This document shows, one piece after another, positions 42,306 through 50,552 of a DNA stretch of 64,000 nt. The stretch lies in NCBI RefSeq assembly GCF_900106525.1, contig NZ_FNOG01000004.1:101104-165103 (forward strand), in the 5' to 3' direction. The notes under the pieces were generated by a model that was not told where the DNA came from, did not search any database, and saw nothing but the letters and a program-made list of their open reading frames with translations. The stretch is from Lysobacter enzymogenes. Its GTDB lineage: Bacteria; Pseudomonadota; Gammaproteobacteria; Xanthomonadales; Xanthomonadaceae. The position numbers and the translations under genes are program-made. Position 1 is the stretch's first letter. The number at the start of each line of letters is the position of its first letter.

Positions 42306-42323
42306 CGAACCACGGAAACGGAC

Positions 42324-43859
42324 ATGGCCCCGACCCCCGGCGACACCCAGAACGACATCCTGATCGGCAAGGCCGTGACCACCCCCGACAGCGGACAAGT
42401 GTTCCTGCACACCAAGCTCGGCAACCGCCACGGCCTGGTCGCCGGCGCCACCGGCACCGGCAAGACGGTCACCCTGATGACCTTGGCCGAAGGCTTCTCG
42501 CGCCAGGGCGTGCCGGTGTTCCTGGCCGACGTGAAAGGCGACGTCGCCGGCCTCGCCGTCGCCGGCGCCGCCAACGACAAACTGCAGGAGCGCCTGAAGG
42601 AGATCGGCGTCGCCGACTGGGCCCCGCAAGCCAACCCGGTGGTGTTCTGGGACCTGTTCGGCAAGCTCGGCCATCCGGTGCGCACCACCGTCAGCGAAAT
42701 GGGCCCGACCCTGCTGGCGCGCATCCTCGAACTCAACGACACCCAGTCCGGCGTGCTCGACATCGTGTTCAAGCTCGCCGACGACCGCGGCCTGCTGCTG
42801 CTCGACCTGGAAGACCTGCGCGCCCTGCTCGGCCTGGTCGCCGACGAGCGCAAGGACATCTCCACCAGCTACGGCCTGGTCAGCGCGCAGTCGATCGGCG
42901 CGATCCAGCGCTCGCTGCTGCGCCTGGAGCAGGACGGCGGCGACCATTTCTTCGGCGAGCCGGCGCTGGAACTGGCCGACCTGATGCGCACCACCCCCAA
43001 CGGCCACGGCGTGGTCAACGTGCTCGCCGCCGATTCGCTGATCCTCAAGCCGCGCCTGTACTCCAGCTTCCTGCTGTGGCTGCTGTCGGAGCTGTTCGAA
43101 CAACTGCCCGAAGTCGGCGACCTCGACCGGCCCAAGCTGGTGTTCGTGTTCGACGAAGCGCACCTGCTGTTCGACGACGCCCCGGCCGCGCTGCAGCAGC
43201 GCGTCGAGCAAGTGGTGCGGATCATCCGCTCCAAGGGCGTGGGCGTGTACTTCTGCTCGCAGTTCCCCGACGACATCCCCGACAACATCCTCGGCCAGCT
43301 CGGCAACCGCGTGCAGCACGCGCTGCGCGCGTTCACCCCGCGCGACCAGAAGGCCGTGCGCACCGCCGCGGAAACCTTCGTGCCGAATCCGGCCTTGAAC
43401 GTGGCCGAAGCGATTTCCAAGCTCGGCACCGGCGAAGCCCTGGTCTCGACCCTGCAGGACAAGGGCGTGCCGATGCCGGTCGAACGCACCCTGGTGGCGC
43501 CGCCGCGCTGCCGCATGGGCGCGATCACCGAGGCCGAACGCGTCCAGGTCCGCGCCGGCAGCCCGATCGGCGGCAAGTACGACACCGAGGTCAACCGCGA
43601 ATCGGCCGCCGAAATGCTGGCCAAGCGCGCCGACACCGCGGCCGAACAGGCCCAGGCGCCGCCGGCCAAGACCCGCGAGCAGGACGACCAGGAAGAAGGC
43701 GGCTTCGGCCAGGCGGTCAAGGACGCGGTGTTCGGCACCAAACGCCGCCAGGGCATGGTCGAGACCATGGCCAAGCAGACCGCGCGCACGGTCGGCACCC
43801 AGGTCGGCCGGCAGATCCTGCGCGGCCTGCTCGGCGGCATCTTCGGCGGCAAGCGCTGA
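42324..43859 (+). CDS. HerA-like/DUF853 ATPase (YjgR-like)
   Basis: P-loop ATPase of the HerA/FtsK superfamily; members are DNA-translocase-like, but the role of this DUF853 branch is not established. The 511 residues have Walker A GATGTGKT (41-48), Walker [10 protein letters not shown] (Asp 277, Glu 278), a later [20 protein letters not shown] motif that may serve as sensor, and a basic Gly-rich C-tail. ATG at 42324. It has no nuclease (NurA-like) or SIR2-like partner next door, so it does not look like a HerA defence pair. Confidence 0.88.
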   Translation: MAPTPGDTQNDILIGKAVTTPDSGQVFLHTKLGNRHGLVAGATGTGKTVTLMTLAEGFSRQGVPVFLADVKGDVAGLAVAGAANDKLQERLKEIGVADWAPQANPVVFWDLFGKLGHPVRTTVSEMGPTLLARILELNDTQSGVLDIVFKLADDRGLLLLDLEDLRALLGLVADERKDISTSYGLVSAQSIGAIQRSLLRLEQDGGDHFFGEPALELADLMRTTPNGHGVVNVLAADSLILKPRLYSSFLLWLLSELFEQLPEVGDLDRPKLVFVFDEAHLLFDDAPAALQQRVEQVVRIIRSKGVGVYFCSQFPDDIPDNILGQLGNRVQHALRAFTPRDQKAVRTAAETFVPNPALNVAEAISKLGTGEALVSTLQDKGVPMPVERTLVAPPRCRMGAITEAERVQVRAGSPIGGKYDTEVNRESAAEMLAKRADTAAEQAQAPPAKTREQDDQEEGGFGQAVKDAVFGTKRRQGMVETMAKQTARTVGTQVGRQILRGLLGGIFGGKR

Positions 43860-43992
43860 CCGACGAAGCGACGGGCGGCGGACGCGAACAGCGAGAACGC
43901 GAAGACTGAGAAACCGCTCGCTTTCGCCCGCCTCCCGCTCCACTACGCTCACCGCTCGCTGCAAAATCCCGAATCCGCATCAGGAGCCGCAT

Positions 43993-44490
43993 GTGAATCG
44001 CAAACTGCTCGCCCTCGCCTGTCTCGCCACGCTCGCGTTGAGCGCTTGCAATAAACCAACCGAAGCGTCGAAAGCCCCCGCCGAAACCACCCCGGCGCCG
44101 GAAACCGCCCCAGCTCCCGAACCCGCCCCGGCGCCCGCCGCCGAAGCCGCGCCCGCCGCGTTCGACGCCGCCGCCTTCGCCGGCACCTTCAGCGGCACCC
44201 TGCCCTGCGCCGATTGCAGCGGCATCGACACCAAGCTCGCGCTCAAGGCCGACGGCAGCTACGCCATCGACGAGAGCTACCAGGGCAAGAAGGACGGCCA
44301 GTTCAAGGGCGACGGCACCTGGACCGCGGAAGACAACGGCAAGCGCGTGCGCCTGGACCCGAACAGCAAGAGCGATGACGACCGCCTGTTCGAGATCGTC
44401 TCCAAGGACGAGATCCGCATGCTCGACACCGAAGGCAAGAAGATCGACTCGCAGCTCGATTACAGCCTCAAGCGCGCCGCTGGGCAGTAA
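43993..44490 (+). CDS. NlpE-like copper-resistance/stress-sensing lipoprotein
   Basis: Outer-membrane lipoprotein related to the N-terminal domain of NlpE, which in E. coli signals surface and copper stress to Cpx. GTG at 43993 with AGGAG 6 bp upstream gives 165 residues. An ATG three bases upstream runs directly into TGA, so GTG is used. Lipobox LSAC (Cys 19), then a Pro/Ala/Glu spacer, then GTFSGTLPCADCSGIDTKL with the CxxC typical of NlpE. No Cpx genes are nearby, so its pathway is unknown. Confidence 0.85.
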   Translation: MNRKLLALACLATLALSACNKPTEASKAPAETTPAPETAPAPEPAPAPAAEAAPAAFDAAAFAGTFSGTLPCADCSGIDTKLALKADGSYAIDESYQGKKDGQFKGDGTWTAEDNGKRVRLDPNSKSDDDRLFEIVSKDEIRMLDTEGKKIDSQLDYSLKRAAGQ

Positions 44491-44510
44491 TCGCGCCGGT
44501 TCGTATCGCC

Positions 44511-44599
44511 CCTGTAGGAGCGGCGCGAGCCGCGACCGCGACACCGCAGTTACGACGCAAGTGAGGTGTCGCGGTCGCGGCTCGCGCCGCTCCTACAGG
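44511..44599. repeat. Inverted REP pair (TAGGAGCGGCG family)
   Basis: Opposed units with CTGTAGGAGCGGCGCGAGCC cores lie 20 bp after the NlpE-like gene and before greB. The arms extend through CGCGACCGCGACACC, making a long near-perfect stem. Confidence 0.9.
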
Positions 44600-44686
44600 G
44601 GGTAAACCGGTTTTCGCGTCGATTCGCTTGAACCGCGCCGCGCGCTCTGCGATAACGTCGGCCCCGCTGTTGCGAGTACCGCCGCC

Positions 44687-45199
44687 ATGGGCCGTTGGCG
44701 CCCGCCCGCCGAACACAGCACCGCGCTGATCACCCGCGAGGGCCACGCGCGCCTGAAGCACGAGCTCGACGAGCTGTGGCGGCTGCGCCGTCCCGAGGTG
44801 GTCAAGGCGCTGGCCGCGGCCGCGGCCGAGGGCGACCGCTCCGAGAACGCGGAATACACCTACCGCAAGAAGCAGCTGGCCGAGATCGACCGGCGCGTGC
44901 GCTATCTCAGCAAGCGCCTGCCGCTGCTGCGGGTGATCGAGTCCACGCCCAGCGATCCGCAGTCGGTGTTCTTCGGCGCCTGGGTCGAGGTCGAGGACGT
45001 CGCCAGCGGCGAGCTGGCGCGCTATCGCATCGTCGGCCCGGACGAAACCGACGCCCGGCTCGGCCACATCAGCATCGATTCGCCGCTGGCGCGGGCCATG
45101 CTCAAGCGCCGCGTCGACGACGAGTTCGAGGCGGTGCTGCCGGGCGGGCCGGCGCGGTTCGCGATCGTCGAGGTTTCGTACGCGCCGCCGGCCGGCTGA
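44687..45199 (+). CDS. greB: Transcription elongation factor GreB
   Basis: Rescues backtracked RNA polymerase by stimulating transcript cleavage. The 170 residues have the N-terminal coiled coil with the acidic tip GDRSENAEY (Asp 50, Glu 53) and the C-terminal FKBP-like domain ([35 protein letters not shown]). GreB rather than GreA is suggested by the GDRSENA tip and basic N-region. ATG at 44687; GATAAC near 44651 may be its -10 box. Confidence 0.93.
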   Translation: MGRWRPPAEHSTALITREGHARLKHELDELWRLRRPEVVKALAAAAAEGDRSENAEYTYRKKQLAEIDRRVRYLSKRLPLLRVIESTPSDPQSVFFGAWVEVEDVASGELARYRIVGPDETDARLGHISIDSPLARAMLKRRVDDEFEAVLPGGPARFAIVEVSYAPPAG

Positions 45200-45235
45200 A
45201 GCGCCGCTCGAGGCCTCGCGCGGTTGCGTTGTCGG

Positions 45236-45404
45236 CTGTAGGAGCGGCGCGAGTCGCGATCAACCGAAGCGGCGTGCGCGAGCGTTCTGTGTGAAGCCTG
45301 GATTTTGTAGCGCTGCATTGGAGCTTTCCGATTGCCGGCCTTTTCGGGTGATTGCGCTCGCGTGCACCTCTTCGGTTGGTCGCGGCTTGCGCCGCTCCTA
45401 CAGG
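45236..45404. repeat. Two opposed REP units downstream of greB
   Basis: A unit at 45236-45269 (GTAGGAGCGGCGCGAGTCGC) and an inverted unit at 45370-45404 enclose about 100 bp. The second overlaps the end of the small open frame at 45398-45592. Confidence 0.8.
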
Positions 45405-45592
45405 GCGAGCGGCCGGCTGACGCGGTCGGCGGGCGACCCGGCGAACGGCGCCGGCACGCGACAACCGAGCAGTTGCGGGCACCAGGCGCAACGCGGCGGC
45501 AGGTTGCGCGGCGGTGCGCTTCGCGCCGCCGGTTGCGCCGCCGCGGGCGGCGGCGGCGCTGACGGCGGCTCGATCGCGCGAGCGGCGTCCAT
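45398..45592 (-). CDS. Possible small CxxC protein, unrecognised
   Basis: A 64-codon frame starts with ATG at 45592, 8 bp after the stop of the membrane-protein gene, with GAGG 5 bp upstream. The product is Pro/Ala-rich and contains NLPPRCAWCPQLLGCRVPAP, a Cys-x-x-Cys plus a third Cys. Its stop codon lies inside a dispersed palindrome, which weakens the case. Position and ribosome site support translation; no homologue was recognised. Confidence 0.3.
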   Translation of the reverse strand: MDAARAIEPPSAPPPPAAAQPAARSAPPRNLPPRCAWCPQLLGCRVPAPFAGSPADRVSRPLAL

Positions 45593-45599
45593 CGCCGCC

Positions 45600-46007
45600 T
45601 CAGCCGCGCTGCTGCCGGCGCAGGCCGAAGTACTGCAGATCGGCGAACACCGCCACCACCGCCGCCTGCGCCAACACATACACCGTGCCCAGCGTGTTCG
45701 GCGCGATCGCTCCTTCCAGCCACACCAGCACCGACGCGGCGACCCAGGCCAGGTTGACCGCGATCAGCGTCCACGCCAGCGGCGCGGCGATCGTACGGCG
45801 GCTCAGGGTCCAGCCGAGGAAGGCGACCCAGGCCATCAGCACCAGGCCCGAGCCGCGCAGGAATCCGGCGTCGATCGCGGTCAGTCGCGCCAGCGGTTCG
45901 GCCGCGGCCAGTTGCAGCGCGCCGGCGGCGGCGGACACCGCGAGGTCGGCCTGGACCACGCGGCGCAGGAACAAGGCGGGATGAGTGCGGTGAGCGGCGA
46001 TGGCCAT
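45600..46007 (-). CDS. Small four-helix membrane protein, function unknown
   Basis: ATG at 46007 with AGGAGAA 6 bp upstream gives 135 residues with about four transmembrane helices (for example FLRGSGLVLMAWVAFLGWTL and TVYVLAQAAVVAVFADLQYF). An earlier ATG at 46055 lacks a ribosome site. It diverges from the XRE regulator across a 17-bp palindrome, so it is probably that regulator's target. No enzyme motif was seen. Confidence 0.8.
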   Translation of the reverse strand: MAIAAHRTHPALFLRRVVQADLAVSAAAGALQLAAAEPLARLTAIDAGFLRGSGLVLMAWVAFLGWTLSRRTIAAPLAWTLIAVNLAWVAASVLVWLEGAIAPNTLGTVYVLAQAAVVAVFADLQYFGLRRQQRG

Positions 46008-46078
46008 GATGCGTTCTCCTGTCGAGTGTGGGTTCGTTTTGGACCGGGCCATCACACCGCGGCGCGTGCGTCCGGTCG

Positions 46079-46095
46079 ATTACCTCGCAGGTAAT
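46079..46095. promoter_or_regulatory. 17-bp palindrome, probable XRE-regulator operator
   Basis: ATTACCT-CGC-AGGTAAT is a perfect inverted repeat in the 122-bp gap between divergent genes. It sits just upstream of or within the -35 region of the regulator gene and 72 bp from the membrane-protein start. AT-rich palindromes in such gaps are usually the binding site of the adjacent regulator. Confidence 0.7.
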
Positions 46096-46129
46096 GCCGG
46101 CGCCGGCGCGGCTGGGCTAAGGTGGCCGC

Positions 46130-46945
46130 ATGAACGATTCCGCCCCCGTGGGCGAGCTGCTGCGCCAATGGCGCCAGCGCCGCCGTCTGACTCAATTCGA
46201 TCTGGCCGAGATGGCCGAGATTTCGACCCGCCACGTCAGCTTCATCGAAACCGGCCGCTCGCTGCCGAGCCGGGCGATGCTGCTGCGCCTGGCCGACCGC
46301 CTGGACGTGCCGCTGCGCGAACGCAACGCGCTGATGACCGCGGCCGGGCTGGCGCCGATCTATGCCGAGCGCGCGCTCGACCATCCGGCGATGCGCGAGG
46401 CTTACGCCGCGGTCGAACTGGTGCTGTACGCGCACGAGCCGCATCCGGCGCTGGCGGTGGACCGGCACTGGAACCTGATCCAGCACAACCGCGCGCTGGC
46501 GCCGATGCTGGCCGGCGTCGCCGAGCATTTGCTGGCGGGCCCGGCCAATGTGTTGCGCGCGGCGCTGCATCCCGAAGGCATGGCGTCGAGCATCCTCAAC
46601 CTGGGCGAATGGCGCGCGCACATCCTGCATCGGTTGCGTCATCAGATCCAGACCAGTCGCGATCCGGTGCTGGAGGCGCTTTACGCTGAGCTGGAGGCCT
46701 ATCCGGCGCCTGCCGATTTCGATCCGGCGGAGCTGACCGGCGCTGCGCATGTGGCGGTGCCGTGTCGGATGCGTACGCCGTTCGGGGATTTGTCTTTCAT
46801 CAGCACCACTACGGTGTTCGGTACGCCGATGGATGTGACGCTGGCTGAGTTGGCGATCGAGTCGTTTTTTCCGGCGGATGCGGTTACTGCGCAGGCGATG
46901 CGGGAGTTCGGGACGAGTTTGGCGCCTTCGGCTGCGGCTGGCTGA
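46130..46945 (+). CDS. XRE-family regulator with MmyB-like ligand-binding domain
   Basis: Transcription regulator. The 271 residues begin with a helix-turn-helix (about 10-65; LTQFDLAEMAEISTRHVSFI). A PAS-like MmyB region follows (about 105-265; LYAHEPHPALAVDRHWNLIQ, FGTPMDVTLAELAIESFFPA), a family thought to bind fatty acyl-type ligands. ATG at 46130. TAAGGT at 46118-46123 could be a -10 box giving a leaderless message, or AAGGTGG may act as ribosome site. The last ~200 bp use more A/T-ending codons than neighbours. Confidence 0.9.
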   Translation: MNDSAPVGELLRQWRQRRRLTQFDLAEMAEISTRHVSFIETGRSLPSRAMLLRLADRLDVPLRERNALMTAAGLAPIYAERALDHPAMREAYAAVELVLYAHEPHPALAVDRHWNLIQHNRALAPMLAGVAEHLLAGPANVLRAALHPEGMASSILNLGEWRAHILHRLRHQIQTSRDPVLEALYAELEAYPAPADFDPAELTGAAHVAVPCRMRTPFGDLSFISTTTVFGTPMDVTLAELAIESFFPADAVTAQAMREFGTSLAPSAAAG

Positions 46946-46996
46946 GGTGCGCTGGTGCAAGTCGCGCCGCGTTGAGGCTTGCATGGCTCGTGGGGT

Positions 46997-47082
46997 TCGC
47001 GGTCGCGGCTTGCGCCGCTCCTACAAGCGCTTCGGCAAGTTTCGTATCTCCCTGTAGGAGCGACGCAAGTCGCGACCAACCG
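46997..47082. repeat. Inverted REP pair (TAGGAGCGGCG family)
   Basis: Opposed units at about 46997-47024 and 47051-47082 enclose the centre CGGCAAGTTTCGTATCTCC, shared with the copy at 42011-42100. Confidence 0.85.
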
Positions 47083-47237
47083 CAGCGACTTAGCTCCGCC
47101 GAATTCGCCCGAAGACCCGAACTCCCACGCCGTCATTCCGGCGAAAGCCGGAATCCAACCGCAGCGACGTAGCTCCGCCGAACTCGCCCGAAGACCCGAA
47201 ACTCCCACCCCGTCATTCCGGCGAAAGCCGGAACCCA
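47078..47237 (+). repeat. Two tandem 79-bp repeats with CATTCCGGC palindromes
   Basis: Copies start at 47078 and 47157 and differ at a few positions. Each runs from AACCGCAGCGAC through CCGAAGACCCGAA to the palindrome TCATTCCGGCGAAAGCCGGA. No gene is seen. Confidence 0.85.
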
Positions 47238-47277
47238 TTTTGATGTTGCTTGTGCTTTTCTCGTGACAACGAGTGAA

Positions 47278-47545
47278 GACAAGCCAAGATCAAAAGCTTC
47301 CGTCCGCAAGCGGCCGGGTCACTTTCTTTGTCTTGCCAAAGAAAGTAACCAAAGAAAGGCGCTTTCCCTGTTTTCGAATCAAGAGCCACTAAGGTTCGGA
47401 GCTGACGCGGGGATGCGCCACACAGGCCATCCATGGCCTGGGTGACGCACGGCGCGCGTCCTGCGCGCCGCCCTTTGGGTCTCTATTTGCCTGTGGCGAG
47501 TTCGGGGCGGCGGGGGGAGCTGAAAGCAAGAGCGAATGAGCAACG
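47278..47545 (-). repeat. Dispersed ~260-bp element, copy 2 (inverted)
   Basis: Reverse-complement partner of 41711-41965, with the same internal 14-bp hairpin except one changed base (CACTTTC in place of TTACTTTC on the outer arm). It lies upstream of the ArsR gene. The two copies bracket about 5.3 kb containing the HerA-like gene through the XRE gene. Confidence 0.85.
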
Positions 47546-47621
47546 GCGGCAGCTGGCAACAAATCGGCTTGGCCAGGCCGCCGCCGCTCGTCGGCTCGCG
47601 GGCAAATATTTTACCAACTGG

Positions 47622-47650
47622 TTGACAGTCGTCCTGCCTGAGCGGATATT
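47622..47650 (+). promoter_or_regulatory. Sigma70-type promoter of arsR-SRPBCC operon
   Basis: TTGACA (47622-47627) and GATATT (47645-47650) are separated by 17 bp. The -10 box ends 7 bp before the ATG at 47658, so the message is probably leaderless. ACCAACTGGT, overlapping the -35 at 47613-47622, is an incomplete dyad that could be the ArsR operator. Confidence 0.65.
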
Positions 47651-47657
47651 CAACTCC

Positions 47658-48074
47658 ATGGTTGACTATCACTCCGAACGCCTCGACGCCCTGTTCCAGG
47701 CCCTCGCCGATCCCACCCGCCGGGCGATGCTGCGCCGGCTCGCCGAAGGCGAGCGCAATGTCGGTGAGTTGGCCGGTCCGTTCGACATGACCCTGGCCGC
47801 TGCGTCCAAGCACATCAAGGCGCTCGAACGCGCCGGTCTGGTCCGGCGCGAGGTGCGCGGGCGCATCCATGTGTGCCGGCTCGACGCCGAACCGCTGCAC
47901 GGCGGTTTCGAATGGCTGCGCCATTACGAGCGCTTCTGGAACCAGCGCCTCGACGATCTCGAAGCGCTGCTGCGCGCCGAAGACCAAGCCGTTCCCGCCA
48001 CGCCGGCGGATGCCGCGCCCCAACAAACGCCACCGCCCTCCCCCGGACCCAAACGGCGCAAGCCGCGCCCCTGA
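47658..48074 (+). CDS. ArsR/SmtB-family winged-helix repressor
   Basis: Small DNA-binding repressor of 138 residues. The helix-turn-helix is in LAEGERNVGELAGPFDMTLAAASKHIKAL (about residues 28-56) and the wing in RREVRGRIHVCRL. No metal-binding Cys cluster such as ELCVCD is present, so it is not an arsenic sensor; it is the type paired with SRPBCC proteins. Pro-rich basic tail. It precedes the SRPBCC gene by 25 bp, which implies one operon. The open frame extends upstream through repeat DNA and is not coding there. Confidence 0.92.
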   Translation: MVDYHSERLDALFQALADPTRRAMLRRLAEGERNVGELAGPFDMTLAAASKHIKALERAGLVRREVRGRIHVCRLDAEPLHGGFEWLRHYERFWNQRLDDLEALLRAEDQAVPATPADAAPQQTPPPSPGPKRRKPRP

Positions 48075-48099
48075 CCCGCCCGCCTCCCTGGAGATCGCC

Positions 48100-48651
48100 A
48101 TGAACCTGTCCGTCAACGACGCCTTCGGCGTCCTTACCGCTCCCGACTCGGTGCGCATCGAGCGCGTCCTGCCCGGCCCGATCGAACGCGTCTGGGCCTA
48201 TCTCACCGAATCCGACAAGCGCCGCCGCTGGCTCGCCGCCGGCGATATGGACCTGCGCGTCGGCGGCGCGGTCGAACTCAACTTCGACAACGCCCGCCTC
48301 ACCCGCAACGACGATCCGCCGCCGGCCAAGTACGCGAACGACTGCGTCAACACCATGCGCGGCCGGATCACCGCGATCGAACCGCCGCACCGGCTCAGCT
48401 ACACCTGGAACGAAGAATCCGGCAGCAAGTCGGAAGTGACCTTCCTGTTGAGCGAGCAAGGCGATCAGGTGCAGTTGGTGGTCGAACATCGCCATCTGTC
48501 CAACCGCAGCGGCCTGGTCAGCGTGTCCGGCGGCTGGCACGCGCATCTGGGCCTGCTGATCGACGTGCTGGCGCAGCGCGAACCGGAAGGATTCTGGCGC
48601 ACCCACGGCCGCCTGGACGCCGAGTACGAACGGCGCATCCCGCAGGCCTGA
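48100..48651 (+). CDS. SRPBCC/AHSA1-domain protein
   Basis: START-like helix-grip fold that binds hydrophobic ligands. The 183 residues start at ATG 48100 after GGAG and have typical features: IERVLPGPIERVWAYLTESD, RRRWLAAGDMDLRVGG, and the C-terminal GGWHAHLGLLIDVLAQREPE. It is probably controlled by the ArsR-type repressor upstream. Ligand and role are unknown. Confidence 0.9.
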   Translation: MNLSVNDAFGVLTAPDSVRIERVLPGPIERVWAYLTESDKRRRWLAAGDMDLRVGGAVELNFDNARLTRNDDPPPAKYANDCVNTMRGRITAIEPPHRLSYTWNEESGSKSEVTFLLSEQGDQVQLVVEHRHLSNRSGLVSVSGGWHAHLGLLIDVLAQREPEGFWRTHGRLDAEYERRIPQA

Positions 48652-48702
48652 GCGGCTCGGGCTAAGCTGTGCGTCCTATCGCACAGCGTTCCGAGGTCGT
48701 CC

Positions 48703-49218
48703 GTGGCAGCAGCGTCGCGTTCCATCGTTTTCACCGCTCTGCGCGCACCGGCGCTGGCCGCGTTGCTGGCCGGCGCCGCGCTGACCCTGGCCGGCTGCCA
48801 GCGCCCGTCCGCGCAGGAAGAACAGGCGGCGGCCGCGCCCAAGGTTCTGCACGGCCGCATCGACCAGTTCCAGGCCATCGACGAGCGCGTCGGCACCGGC
48901 GCGGTCGCCCAGTCCGGGCAGGAAGTGATCGTGCAGTACACCGGCTGGTTCTTTGACGAAACCGCCGCGAACAAGCGCGGCAGCAAGTTCGACAGTTCCT
49001 ACGACCGCAACGGCCGGCCTTTCAGCTTCCTGCTCGGCGCCGGCCGGGTGATCCGCGGCTGGGACGACGGCGTGGCCGGCATGCGCGTGGGCGGCAAGCG
49101 GGTGCTGATGATTCCCTCCGACCTCGCCTACGGCAAGGACGGCGCCGGCGGCGGTGCGATTCCGCCGGATGCCTCGCTGGTGTTCGAAGTGGAGTTGATC
49201 GGGATCGAGGCGCGCTGA
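48703..49218 (+). CDS. FKBP-type peptidyl-prolyl isomerase, lipoprotein
   Basis: Envelope protein-folding enzyme. GTG at 48703 with GAGG upstream gives 171 residues with lipobox TLAGC (Cys 32). The FKBP core runs from about residue 70 (VIVQYTGWFFDETAANKRGSKFDSS) through GAGRVIRGWDDGVAGMRVGGKR, PSDLAYG and the final VFEVELIGIEAR. Active-site aromatic residues are retained. TAAGCT near 48663 could be its -10 box. Confidence 0.92.
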   Translation: MAAASRSIVFTALRAPALAALLAGAALTLAGCQRPSAQEEQAAAAPKVLHGRIDQFQAIDERVGTGAVAQSGQEVIVQYTGWFFDETAANKRGSKFDSSYDRNGRPFSFLLGAGRVIRGWDDGVAGMRVGGKRVLMIPSDLAYGKDGAGGGAIPPDASLVFEVELIGIEAR

Positions 49219-49261
49219 GCGCGCGTCGCAGCGCGGCGCAGGCCGCGCTTTGGCTCAACGC

Positions 49262-49302
49262 AAACGACGACGGCGCGCGGATCCCGCGCGCCGTCGTCGT
49301 TT
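49262..49302. terminator. Intrinsic terminator between convergent genes
   Basis: A perfect 19-bp stem (AAACGACGACGGCGCGCGG and its complement) has loop ATC and short T-runs on both sides. It separates the FKBP gene from the minus-strand monooxygenase. Confidence 0.85.
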
Positions 49303-49322
49303 TCAGCTCCGCACGCTGCGGC

Positions 49323-50312
49323 TCAAGCCAGCGAACGCAACGCCTGCGCGGCCAGTTCGAACGAACGCAGCCGCGCGCCGTGCTCGAAGATGTTGGCCGT
49401 GACCATCAGTTCGTCGGGCAGGTGCCGCTCCACGAACGCGGCGATGCCGGCGGCGACTTCGCCCGGGTCGCCGACCACTGCGCAGGCCAGCGCCTGGGCC
49501 ACGCCGGCCTTCTCCAGCGGCGTCCAGAAACTTTCGATGTCGTCGATCGGCGGCGGGATCAGCCCGGGCCGGCCGCGGCGCAGATTGACGAAGGCCTGCT
49601 GCTGGGTGGTGAACAAGCGCCGCGCCTCGCCCGAAGACGACGCCGCGACCACGTTCAAGGCCAGCATCGCGTGCGGCGCCTGCAAGCGCGCGGACGGCTG
49701 GAAATCGCGCCGATACAGGCTCAGCGCCTGGTCCATCGCGTCCGGCGCGAAGTGCGAGGCGAACGCGAACGGCAGGCCCAGTTGCGCGGCCAGGCGCGCG
49801 CTGAACAGACTCGAGCCCAGCAGCCACACCGGCACCTCCAGCCCGGCGCCGGGCACCGCGCGCACCGCCTGCTGCGGCTGCGCCGGTTCGAAGTAGTGCA
49901 GCAGTTCGGCCACGTCCTGCGGGAAGCTGTCGGCGCCGTCGTAGTAGCGGCGCAGCGCGCGCGCGGTGGCGTGGTCGGTGCCGGGCGCGCGGCCCAGGCC
50001 CAGGTCGATGCGGCCGGGATACAGCGAAGCCAGGGTGCCGAACTGTTCGGCCACCTGCAGCGGCGCGTGGTTGGGCAGCATGATGCCGCCGGCGCCGACG
50101 CGGATGGTCGAGGTGCCGCCGGCGAGATGGCCGATCAGCACCGCGGTGGCGGCGCTGGCGATGCCGGGCATGTTGTGGTGTTCGGCCAGCCAATAGCGGG
50201 TGTAGCCGAGCGCTTCGGCGTGGCGGGCGAGGTCGAGGCTGTTGGCGAAGGCCTGGCGGGTGTCGCTGCCCTCGGTGACGGGGGCGAGGTCGAGGACGGA
50301 GTACGGCAGCAT
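49323..50312 (-). CDS. Luciferase-like flavin-dependent monooxygenase (LLM class)
   Basis: Bacterial-luciferase-fold oxidoreductase using FMNH2 or F420. From ATG at 50312 the 329 residues start [20 protein letters not shown] and contain the family signatures [20 protein letters not shown] and [21 protein letters not shown], then [11 protein letters not shown]. This matches the MsnO8/YhbW-like LLM group. Substrate unknown. The open frame upstream overlaps a palindromic repeat and is not coding. Confidence 0.92.
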   Translation of the reverse strand: MLPYSVLDLAPVTEGSDTRQAFANSLDLARHAEALGYTRYWLAEHHNMPGIASAATAVLIGHLAGGTSTIRVGAGGIMLPNHAPLQVAEQFGTLASLYPGRIDLGLGRAPGTDHATARALRRYYDGADSFPQDVAELLHYFEPAQPQQAVRAVPGAGLEVPVWLLGSSLFSARLAAQLGLPFAFASHFAPDAMDQALSLYRRDFQPSARLQAPHAMLALNVVAASSSGEARRLFTTQQQAFVNLRRGRPGLIPPPIDDIESFWTPLEKAGVAQALACAVVGDPGEVAAGIAAFVERHLPDELMVTANIFEHGARLRSFELAAQALRSLA

Positions 50313-50430
50313 GCGGGGGTCGGCGCTCCGGAGGGGATCGTTACGATCTGGGGCCGGGCGGCGGGGGAATCCAGCGTGGGATTGGGGAAGGATGGGCGCG
50401 AGTGTGTTGCCGCATGGGCTTGGCTGCGTG

Positions 50431-50544
50431 GCCCTCATCCGCCCCTTCGGGGCACCTTCTCCCGCACGCGGGAGAAGGAACAGCACGTGGCTACGTCGCC
50501 TAAAGCCCCTCTCCCGCTTGCGGGAGAGGGGTTGGGGTGAGGGC
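50431..50544. repeat. Paired palindromic repeats (CTCTCCCGCTTGCGGGAGAG family)
   Basis: Opposed units with cores TTCTCCCGCACGCGGGAGAA and CTCTCCCGCTTGCGGGAGAG, flanked by GCCCTCATCCGCCCCTTCGG and TTGGGGTGAGGGC. Same arrangement as at 25424-25528. It lies upstream of the monooxygenase and downstream of the NTF2-like gene. Confidence 0.88.
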
Positions 50545-50552
50545 CGCGCCCC

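Larger units (their letters stand above)
41382..42323. other. 942-bp intergenic region
   Basis: No credible gene. In order it holds a CATTCCGGC-type palindrome near 41655-41685, the dispersed 255-bp element at 41711-41965, a REP pair at 42011-42100, and a strongly G-poor leader at 42101-42323 before the HerA-like gene. All four are listed separately where supported. Confidence 0.7.

Noticed and set aside
42324..43859. HerA-like ATPase as part of an antiphage HerA-nuclease or HerA-SIR2 system
   Set aside because: Neighbours are an NlpE-like lipoprotein and greB; no nuclease, SIR2 or other effector gene is adjacent. It belongs to the housekeeping-like DUF853 branch.
41711..47545. Composite transposon bounded by the 260-bp elements
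   Set aside because: No transposase or integrase inside or beside the elements, and the enclosed genes look native in composition and function.
47658..48074. ArsR gene as an arsenic-resistance regulator
   Set aside because: No Cys metal-binding motif in the DNA-binding helix and no arsenic transport or reductase gene; the partner is an SRPBCC protein.
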